A DNA stretch of 6,994 nucleotides. Origin: Spirochaeta sp. GTDB taxonomy: Bacteria; Spirochaetota; Spirochaetia; Spirochaetales_E; Spirochaetaceae_B. The notes under the pieces are model-generated. The model saw only the letters and a program-made list of their open reading frames with translations, ran no database searches and was not told the origin of the DNA. The translations under genes were made by a program, and so were the position numbers. The stretch lies in NCBI GenBank assembly GCA_030590585.1, contig JAUUYD010000125.1, forward strand, positions 1 to 6,994. Reading direction: 5' to 3'. Below are positions 1 through 5,580 of the stretch, piece by piece; within the stretch, counting starts at the first letter, position 1; each line of letters opens with the position of its first letter.

Positions 1-1622
1 CCCAGGAAGCGATGTTTCGGGGTATCGGTATGGTTTATCAAAGCATCATGATAATTCCGTCCCTTAACGCAATTGAGAATATCTATTCAGGACGGATGCC
101 GGCTGCATGGCTGGGTTACCGCCGCTATGGCCGCATGCTGACTGAAAGCAAAAGATTGTTGAAAGATCTGGGACAGGAGATTGACCCCCTTGTACCGCTT
201 TTCAAACTGTCGGTGGCACAGCAGCAAATGGTGGAAATTGCCCGTATTCTCTCTATGTCTCCGGATATTTTCATTCTGGATGAAATTTCAAACCGTCTGA
301 ACGATGAGGAACTGGTTCATCTCTTTCGGATACTGGCAGATTTCCGTAAAGCTGGAAAATCCATAATTTACATTACACAGAATTTTGACGAAATCTTTGA
401 ACTTGCAGACCGGGTAACGGTTCTTCAGGATGGTTATCGGAAAAGCACGGAATTTGTTGCAGATCTGGACAGAATGCGCCTGTATCGCCTTGCTTTTGAT
501 GCTGTTCTGGAAACTCCGGGAACACAGAGTCGTACTGTGCCTGAGGAAGAACGGCAGCTGATGGCCCTGAGGCGCTACAACAGCAGCCTTATTGACGATT
601 TACCGGTAGGTGTTGTTATTTTCGAACGGGACGGAACCGTTTATCAGGCCAATCGATCCGCTGCCGAAATTCTGGAAAGCGAGGCCTCCTCTCTTGTGGG
701 GAGAGCTATGGAGGAACTCACACTTTCGGCAGATTCCCAGGTTAATAATGAAATTCTCTCGACTCTTTCAAATCGGGGTAAAGGGGCCTGGGAGGGAGTT
801 TCTATTGGAAATGCCAAGTTTGTTAAAGCAAGAATTCTTCCTCTGCACGATGAGAACTACAGTTATCTCGGCGCCCTTCTCACTCTGGAAGATGCTTCGC
901 TCAGTGCTTCTGTAAAGGAATATCTCACTGAGGCTGAAAAGCACCAGTACACCGCAGAACTGGCCGCGGGAGTTGCCCATGAGGTGAATAATCCTCTTGG
1001 TATTATCAATAACTACCTGGAACTCCTGAAGCTGAAAGATCTGGATGATGATGGTTTAATCAAACTTGAAAAGATACAGAAGGAAATCAGAAGAATTACA
1101 GAAATTATCGGCAGTCTTTTAAGCTTCAGCCGTTTACCGCGTAAAGACAAGTCAGAGCTAAATCTGGTAGATCTTCTGGAGGATGTACTGCTTCTCCTCG
1201 GGCATCGTTTTGACGCCAAGAGAATCAAACTTGAAAAAAAAATTCACACAAATCCAGCATGGATTACCGGAGATGAGAACCGGCTGAAGCAGGTTTTTAT
1301 CAATCTTTTGATGAACAGTCTGGAAGCTGTACTGGACGAAGGTGTTATTGCTGTAGAAATATCAACAAAGGAAAGTAATTATCTGGTCAGAGTATCAGAT
1401 AATGGCCATGGTATTCCCCAGGATATTAAAGAATCCGTTTTTCAACCTTTTTTTACCACTAAGCTGACAAAAACAAATACGGGACTGGGCCTTTCCATCT
1501 GTGATCACATTATTAATGCCCATGGCGGAACTCTTTCTTACGAAAGTATCCCCGGTGAATGGACAAGTTTCGATATACTGATCCCCCTGAGACCTCAAGC
1601 ATCGTCGCCGGAGCATGTATGA
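1..1622 (+). CDS. Degenerate sugar-ABC ATPase domain fused to PAS-histidine kinase (5'-truncated)
   Basis: The reading frame is open to the left edge (Gln-Glu-Ala precede the ATG at 12), so the start and Walker A lie outside; that ATG is internal. Counting from it, residues 1-165 match the second half of the first ATPase domain of RbsA/MglA-type sugar transporters: Q-loop GIGMVYQ (Gln10), signature LSVAQQQMVEIAR (66-78), Walker B IFILDE (86-91) and IIYITQNFDEIFELADRVTV (118-137). The usual switch His is Gln123, and LDEPT-type sequence is LDEIS. A helical linker leads to a PAS domain (about 194-300, beginning LIDDLPVGVVIF). A HisKA domain follows with HEVNNP (phospho-acceptor His323), then HATPase_c with N-box DENRLKQVFINLLMNS (421-436), G1 DNGHG (463-467), F-box VFQPFF and G2 TGLGLS (490-495). 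No membrane segment is visible, so it is probably cytoplasmic. The kinase half looks fully active; the ABC half looks regulatory. No receiver domain or adjacent response regulator is seen. The input signal is unknown, possibly nucleotide or an ABC permease. Confidence 0.9.
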   Translation, partial: QEAMFRGIGMVYQSIMIIPSLNAIENIYSGRMPAAWLGYRRYGRMLTESKRLLKDLGQEIDPLVPLFKLSVAQQQMVEIARILSMSPDIFILDEISNRLNDEELVHLFRILADFRKAGKSIIYITQNFDEIFELADRVTVLQDGYRKSTEFVADLDRMRLYRLAFDAVLETPGTQSRTVPEEERQLMALRRYNSSLIDDLPVGVVIFERDGTVYQANRSAAEILESEASSLVGRAMEELTLSADSQVNNEILSTLSNRGKGAWEGVSIGNAKFVKARILPLHDENYSYLGALLTLEDASLSASVKEYLTEAEKHQYTAELAAGVAHEVNNPLGIINNYLELLKLKDLDDDGLIKLEKIQKEIRRITEIIGSLLSFSRLPRKDKSELNLVDLLEDVLLLLGHRFDAKRIKLEKKIHTNPAWITGDENRLKQVFINLLMNSLEAVLDEGVIAVEISTKESNYLVRVSDNGHGIPQDIKESVFQPFFTTKLTKTNTGLGLSICDHIINAHGGTLSYESIPGEWTSFDILIPLRPQASSPEHV

Positions 1623-1672
1623 TGGATGCGACTTGGATGTAAAGGGACGGAGGTGGGGAACACACTGTCTGG

Positions 1673-1706
1673 TTTGCGGATATCAGCATCTGTCCAAATA
1701 TTTTTT
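1673..1706 (+). terminator. Weak candidate terminator of the kinase gene
   Basis: About 50 bases after the kinase stop codon, three short pairings (TTT/AAA, GGA/TCC, CAG/CTG) can stack into one bulged hairpin with a CAT loop at 1673-1698, followed by TA and six T (1701-1706). The stem is interrupted by two bulges on the 5' side and is not GC-rich. It is only a possible end for the upstream transcript; without it, read-through would reach the pheST leader. Confidence 0.25.
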
Positions 1707-1733
1707 ACCAACTTTCAGTTTCGGTTTTCCGCA

Positions 1734-1746
1734 TGCCTCTGAGGCA
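1734..1746. repeat. 13-bp palindrome upstream of the pheST promoter
   Basis: TGCCTC-T-GAGGCA is a perfect inverted repeat with a one-base centre, ending 24 bases before the -35 hexamer at 1771. One central base is too few for an RNA hairpin loop, so if it matters it is more likely a protein-binding site on DNA. No known operator was recognised, and chance occurrence is plausible. Confidence 0.3.
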
Positions 1747-1770
1747 GTTCCCGAACCTGAAATTTCCATC

Positions 1771-1799
1771 TTGACCCCCATCCCCTCCCTTGCAATAAT
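1771..1799 (+). promoter_or_regulatory. Sigma70-type promoter of pheST
   Basis: The -35 is TTGACC (1771-1776, 5 of 6 matches to TTGACA). The spacer is exactly 17 bases. The -10 is AATAAT (1794-1799, 5 of 6 matches to TATAAT), preceded by TGC at 1791-1793, which fits an extended -10 (TGn). The expected transcription start is near A1806. It lies directly upstream of the leader ORF and terminator, as expected for an attenuated operon. No better promoter-like pair was found in the gap before pheS. Confidence 0.75.
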
Positions 1800-1835
1800 G
1801 CTCTCATGACTATCAGGAGTGTGTATTCGCTTTTT

Positions 1836-1889
1836 ATGAGCTTTATTTTTTCCGGCCCCATTGCCGGAGGAAACCTCATGCATTCCTGA
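1836..1889 (+). CDS. Phe leader peptide of the pheST attenuator
   Basis: A 17-residue ORF reads MSFIFSGPIAGGNLMHS. Its Phe codons (1842-1844, 1848-1850) lie at and in the 5' arm of helix 1:2, and another TTT Phe codon (1833-1835) directly precedes the ATG in the same frame. The start is uncertain. AGGAG at 1815-1819 is a ribosome-binding site, but it is 16 bases from this ATG, longer than usual. An in-frame GTG at 1821 is too close to it. An in-frame ATG at 1806 would give 27 residues with three Phe codons in seven, and it coincides with the predicted transcription start, so it would be read leaderless. All three share the same C-terminal part and stop. Like PheM of E. coli, the peptide itself probably has no function beyond ribosome stalling on Phe codons. 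Confidence 0.55.
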   Translation: MSFIFSGPIAGGNLMHS

Positions 1890-1916
1890 AATCTGAATAT
1901 CAGATTGAAATTGCAG

Positions 1917-1950
1917 CGGGTTCTTCCGACAGGGAGAGCCCGTTTTTTTT
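1917..1950 (+). terminator. Strong intrinsic terminator (attenuator arm 3:4)
   Basis: An 11-bp stem pairs CGGGTTCTTCC (1917-1927) with GGGAGAGCCCG (1932-1942), with two G-U pairs and no mismatch. A GACA tetraloop caps it and eight T follow immediately (1943-1950). This is a canonical rho-independent terminator, placed 76 bases before the pheS start and downstream of the promoter at 1771. Unless antitermination occurs, it would cut off pheST. Confidence 0.88.
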
Positions 1951-1961
1951 GTTTGTATTCG

Positions 1962-1999
1962 CCGGGGGAAGGCCTCCAACCGGTGGGGTGCTCCCCGGT
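1962..1999 (+). other. GC-rich foldable untranslated segment before pheS
   Basis: Between the terminator and the pheS ribosome-binding site, 1979-1999 can fold as ACC + GGGG / CCCC + GGT with loop TGCT and a bulged GGT (1982-1984). Alternatively CCGGGG (1962-1967) pairs with CCCCGG (1993-1998). Neither fold includes the GGAGA at 2016, so direct occlusion of translation is not indicated. A role in mRNA stability or as spacer is possible. Confidence 0.35.
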
Positions 2000-2015
2000 G
2001 AACCCGCAGATTTTT

Positions 2016-2020
2016 GGAGA
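2016..2020 (+). promoter_or_regulatory. Ribosome-binding site that sets the pheS start
   Basis: GGAGA ends six bases before the ATG at 2027. This supports 2027 rather than the longer in-frame start at 1949, which overlaps the terminator T-tract and would add 26 Gly/Pro-rich residues absent from the PheS family. Confidence 0.85.
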
Positions 2021-2026
2021 GTAGAG

Positions 2027-3073
2027 ATGATTGAAAAACTTAAAGAGCTGGAAGCTTCCTTCAGGGCGCTGCTTAAAGAAACGGATACCGATGCGAAGCT
2101 GGCAGACCTCAAGGCTCGTTTTCTGGGAAAGAAGGGCGAACTCAGCAGCATTCTCAAATCTCTGGGCCAGGCTACTCCGGAGGAGCGTAAAACCCTGGGA
2201 CAGGCGGCCAACGAACTTAAAACCCGGCTCAGCACCCGGCTGGAGGAGGCCCGCGCCGCTATTAAAAGAGCCTCGATAGACGCAATACTCGCCGCCGACT
2301 GGACGGATATTACTCTCATCGGATCTCAAAGATCCAAAAGTGTCAGAGAGTCCGGCCTCCACCCGGTGTCTATTGTCCAGCGGGAGCTGGAGGACATCTT
2401 CCTCTCCATGGGTTTCGATATCCTGGACGGCCCGCATATCGAGGATGAGTTCTACAACTTCACCGCTTTGAATATTCCCGACACCCATCCGGCGAGGGAT
2501 ATGCAGGACACCTTCTGGTTCAAGGATATGAAGCATCTCCTGCGTACCCACACCTCCACAATTCAGATTCGGGGTATGGAAGAGAAAAAGCACCCACCCT
2601 TCAAGTTCGTTGCACCGGGGAAGGTGTTCCGCTGCGAGGCCACCGATGCCTCCCATGAAGCTGTATTTCATCAGATGGAGGGCATGTTGATCGGGAAGGA
2701 CATCACCGTTGCCAATCTGATTTATTTTGAGAAAACCCTCTTGAGTGAAGTCTTCAAACGGGATGTGGAAATACGTCTGCGCCCGGGGTTCTTTCCTTTT
2801 GTGGAACCCGGATTCGAGCTGGATATCCAGTGTCTCATCTGCGGCGGCAAGGGCTGCAAGGTGTGTAAGCAGACAGGCTGGGTTGAGCTGCTTCCCTGCG
2901 GCATGACCCACCCCAACGTTCTGCGCCATGGCGGTATCGACCCAGAGCTGTACAACGGTTTTGCTTTCGGCCTGGGACTGGACCGCCTGGTAATGATGCG
3001 TTACGGCATCAACGACATCCGGCTTCTGCACAGCGGCAATATCGATTTCAGCCGTCAGTTCGCCGCCTGCTAG
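2027..3073 (+). CDS. pheS: Phenylalanyl-tRNA synthetase alpha subunit
   Basis: Catalytic subunit of the (alpha-beta)2 class II enzyme that charges tRNA-Phe using ATP in the cytoplasm. At 348 residues it is the usual bacterial length. Residues 1-90 are the N-terminal helical arm, including the conserved FLGKKGELS (32-40). Motif 1 lies around HPVSIVQRELEDIF (112-125), followed by FYNFTALNIPDTHPARDMQDTFW (142-164, only partly listed here as key conserved stretch). Motif 2 contains PGKVFRCEATDASH (197-210) and FHQMEG (214-219). Motif 3 is GFAFGLGLDRLVMMRYGI (311-328), with the Ala of GFAFG, which shapes the Phe pocket, retained. Cys269, 272, 277 and 280 form a CxxC(x4)CxxC cluster before TGW, also seen in Bacillus-type PheS, and possibly bind metal. 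It is first in the pheST pair and is expected to be controlled by the upstream attenuator. The start is chosen by GGAGA at 2016 and by family length. Confidence 0.97.
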   Translation: MIEKLKELEASFRALLKETDTDAKLADLKARFLGKKGELSSILKSLGQATPEERKTLGQAANELKTRLSTRLEEARAAIKRASIDAILAADWTDITLIGSQRSKSVRESGLHPVSIVQRELEDIFLSMGFDILDGPHIEDEFYNFTALNIPDTHPARDMQDTFWFKDMKHLLRTHTSTIQIRGMEEKKHPPFKFVAPGKVFRCEATDASHEAVFHQMEGMLIGKDITVANLIYFEKTLLSEVFKRDVEIRLRPGFFPFVEPGFELDIQCLICGGKGCKVCKQTGWVELLPCGMTHPNVLRHGGIDPELYNGFAFGLGLDRLVMMRYGINDIRLLHSGNIDFSRQFAAC

Positions 3074-3102
3074 ACCGCGATAATTATTGGAGATAAGAGA
3101 CT

Positions 3103-5574
3103 ATGTATATATCAGTTGATTGGATAAAAGATTTTGTTGACCTCCCCGAGGGCCTGAGTGACAGGGAACTTTCCGAGCGCATCACCCTTGGGGTCTGCGA
3201 GGTGGAAGGCTGGGAGCGCACAGGCGTCATGTTATCGAAAGTCAGTGTGGCCGCTATCAAGTCGGTTGCACAGCATCCCGATGCCGATAAACTTCACCTG
3301 GCTACAGTCGATCTGGGTGGCGGTAACAAGGCCACGGTGGTATGCGGCGCGCCGAACTGCCGGGCGGGAATTAAGGTTCCCTACGCGGCCCTGGGTACCA
3401 GCTTCCCCGGGGGCTTCACCCTGGAACCGAAAAAAATCAGGGGCGTCGTTTCCGAAGGTATGCTCTGCAGTGAAAAGGAACTGGGCCTTTCGGACAACCA
3501 TGACGGCCTGATGGAACTCTCATCCGACGCCCCGGTGGGTACCACCCTGGCCGCGGCTCTCGGTGATAGTTCGGTGGACGATCTGGTTCTGGACATCGAC
3601 AACAAATCCCTCACCCACCGTCCGGACCTCTGGGGGCATTACGGTATGGCCCGGGAGTTTGCCGCAGTTTTTCAGCGGCCCTACAAGGATAAATTTGATG
3701 CCGAATGGGCAGAGGTCTTGAAAGAGAAAATTGCCGAGGGTGAAGGGGAAAAGCCCCCGGTTACAATTCATGTGGATAAGGATTCGGCCAACCGTGGCTT
3801 TCTGGGCCTGTCGGTGGACGGAATTAAAATAGGGGAGAGCCCCGAATGGATGCAGCGACGGCTCAACACCGCCGGAATGCGTCCTATCAATTCGATTGTT
3901 GATATTTCCAATTACGCGATGCTGGAAACCGGCATCCCGAACCATATTTTCGACCGCGTCACAGTCGCCGGCGGGAAAATCATTGTACGCCGGGCCGGAA
4001 AGGAACAAAGCTTTACCACCCTGGATGAACAGGAACGCAAGTTGATTTCCAGCGACACAATGGTTTGTGATGCCCGGAAGCCTTCAGCAATCGCGGGAAT
4101 TATGGGGGGGCTTACCAGCTCGGTTGCTGAAGATACCTGCAGCATCATGATAGAAGTGGCCAACTGGACCGATGCTCAGATTCGCCGGACCAGCACCAGA
4201 CTGGGACTGCGCACCGATGCATCCCAACGCTATGAAAAGAGTCTGGACAGTCAGCAGCTGGAGAAGGCTCTGCTGCGGATATTTGAACTCATACTGGAAC
4301 TGAACCCCGGGGCAGCAGCTGTCGGTGGTATTCAGTCTGATAATATGCCCGAGCCTGTGGAAATGGCCATTGAAACCAGTCCGTTGAGGATAACAAGGGT
4401 GCTGGGTGTAGATGTAAGCGATGAACGTTTAACAGGGATTCTCGAAGCTCTGGGATTTACCGTTGAGGAGATATCGGGAGGAGAGGCGGGACCAGACGGG
4501 AAGGGGAAGACCCACCGAGTTCATGTTCCCAGCTGGAGGTCAACAAAAGATGTGGAGTGTGAAGCCGATATAGTCGAGGAAATCGGCCGTATCATCGGCT
4601 TCGACAACATCACCCCGGTGAGCCCCGCTCATGACATCGCAGCCCTCAGGCTCTCCCCGGCGAAAAACATGGTACGAAAAGCCCAGGAATACATGGTGCT
4701 TCGTGGGCATGCTCTGGAAGTCATGACCTACCCGATGGTTGGAGAATCACTACTGGCTAAAGCTTCATGGCCGGTTCTCAACGAGGGTCTGGTTCTGGCC
4801 AACGCCATGACTCCCGACCACGACCGCATGCGTCCCAGCCTCATACCCAGCCTGCTGGAGGCCGCAGCGAACAACCGTAAAGAGCATGATTCCTTCCGTC
4901 TCTTTGAAACAGGTCGGAGTTATGCCGATCTCGGCGGGGAAAAATACTCACAGGATCTTCATCAGATCGGGGTGGTTTTTCAGGAAGCCGGGATCAACCC
5001 GTTTCTTGAGCTGGTCGACATAATGGAAGGTCTGTGTTCCTATCTGAGTCTTCCCTGCAGGATGGTTCCTGCCAATCCCTCGAAAGACTATTCCATGATT
5101 CCTGCCGGCTGGCCCGGGAGTCACCCCCACGAGATGATGGAGCTTCAGGTGATGGGCCGTTCCCGGGGCATCGTTCTTTCCATCCACCCCCAGGTAAGCC
5201 GGGCGTTCAAGATCAAGGGACGTACCGCCGTTGCGGTTCTGGATATCACTGAATTCATGTCTTTGCCTCTGAAGGATAAAACGGCCTTTAAAGCTCTGGA
5301 TCGTTTTCCGGGAGCTGTATTTGACCTCACTGTCGTCACTACCGAAAAAACCTACGCTTCGGACGTTCTGACGGTAGTTAGCGGCATGCAGATGAAGGAG
5401 CTCCGTTCCGTATCGGTTCTCGATGTGTTCGATCTCGGGGAAAGGGGCAAGGCTCTTACACTCCATGTTGAGTTCCGGGATTCGAAAAAAACCCTGGATG
5501 CGGCATTTATAAAGGAAGCCGAAGACAGGGTAATTGCGGTTCTTAACAAAGCCGGATTTCCACTTCGCAGTTAA
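3103..5574 (+). CDS. pheT: Phenylalanyl-tRNA synthetase beta subunit
   Basis: Second subunit of PheRS; it binds tRNA-Phe and hydrolyses mischarged Tyr-tRNA-Phe. At 823 residues it is near the typical bacterial size (about 800). It opens MYISVDWIKDFVDLP. An EMAPII-like tRNA-binding domain spans about 44-150. The B3/B4 editing domain spans about 222-395: GIPNHIFDR has His281 at the expected editing-site position, and Glu351 in IMIEVANWTD fits the conserved editing Glu. A B5 domain follows (about 425-500, ending VEEIGRIIGFDNI), then the inactive synthetase-like core (about 515-710), including the FRLFETGRSY segment (598-607). The C-terminal FDX-ACB anticodon-binding domain (about 733-823) includes FPGAVFDLTVV. 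A Gly-rich insert (458-470) lies in B5. Spacing from pheS is 29 bases, with GGAGA at 3089-3093 nine bases before the ATG. Co-transcription with pheS is inferred. No clear terminator follows. Confidence 0.97.
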   Translation: MYISVDWIKDFVDLPEGLSDRELSERITLGVCEVEGWERTGVMLSKVSVAAIKSVAQHPDADKLHLATVDLGGGNKATVVCGAPNCRAGIKVPYAALGTSFPGGFTLEPKKIRGVVSEGMLCSEKELGLSDNHDGLMELSSDAPVGTTLAAALGDSSVDDLVLDIDNKSLTHRPDLWGHYGMAREFAAVFQRPYKDKFDAEWAEVLKEKIAEGEGEKPPVTIHVDKDSANRGFLGLSVDGIKIGESPEWMQRRLNTAGMRPINSIVDISNYAMLETGIPNHIFDRVTVAGGKIIVRRAGKEQSFTTLDEQERKLISSDTMVCDARKPSAIAGIMGGLTSSVAEDTCSIMIEVANWTDAQIRRTSTRLGLRTDASQRYEKSLDSQQLEKALLRIFELILELNPGAAAVGGIQSDNMPEPVEMAIETSPLRITRVLGVDVSDERLTGILEALGFTVEEISGGEAGPDGKGKTHRVHVPSWRSTKDVECEADIVEEIGRIIGFDNITPVSPAHDIAALRLSPAKNMVRKAQEYMVLRGHALEVMTYPMVGESLLAKASWPVLNEGLVLANAMTPDHDRMRPSLIPSLLEAAANNRKEHDSFRLFETGRSYADLGGEKYSQDLHQIGVVFQEAGINPFLELVDIMEGLCSYLSLPCRMVPANPSKDYSMIPAGWPGSHPHEMMELQVMGRSRGIVLSIHPQVSRAFKIKGRTAVAVLDITEFMSLPLKDKTAFKALDRFPGAVFDLTVVTTEKTYASDVLTVVSGMQMKELRSVSVLDVFDLGERGKALTLHVEFRDSKKTLDAAFIKEAEDRVIAVLNKAGFPLRS

Positions 5575-5580
5575 CTCTGT

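Larger units (their letters stand above)
1806..1950 (+). promoter_or_regulatory. pheST leader: ribosome-mediated transcription attenuator
   Basis: Three competing helices can be read directly. Helix 1:2 pairs 1846-1856 with 1863-1873 (TCCGGC/GCCGGA core extended by U-A and U-G pairs) and contains the last Phe codon of the leader ORF. Helix 2:3 (antiterminator) pairs 1865-1876 with 1918-1928, eleven pairs with A1871 bulged. Helix 3:4 is the intrinsic terminator, 1917-1927 with 1932-1942. A ribosome stalled on the Phe codons would cover arm 1, leave arm 2 free to capture arm 3, and allow read-through into pheS. A ribosome reaching the stop at 1887 would cover arm 2 and let the terminator form. 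A further 6-bp hairpin (1890-1895/1901-1906) sits inside the 2:3 loop and would bring arms 2 and 3 together. The logic matches enterobacterial pheST attenuation (PheM leader). A T-box was considered, but no tRNA-binding box was recognised. Confidence 0.72.

Noticed and set aside
1615..1809. 64-residue plus-strand ORF overlapping the kinase stop codon and ending over the ATG at 1806
   Set aside because: There is no convincing ribosome-binding site, the composition is mixed without a recognisable domain, and it spans the palindrome and the pheST promoter. The ATGA overlap with the leader frame is noted but probably fortuitous.
1949..2026. N-terminal extension of PheS from an ATG at 1949
   Set aside because: It starts inside the terminator T-tract, has no ribosome-binding site, and adds residues not found in the family. 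ATG 2027 has GGAGA at proper spacing.
1806..2026. T-box riboswitch controlling pheST
   Set aside because: A terminator precedes a tRNA synthetase gene, but I see no T-box sequence or specifier-loop architecture, and the leader between promoter and terminator (about 145 bases) is short for a T-box.
1715..3031. 438-codon minus-strand ORF opposite pheS
   Set aside because: It is antisense to the unmistakable PheS coding sequence and its leader, and its translation has no recognisable domain. It is a shadow of GC-biased codon use in pheS.
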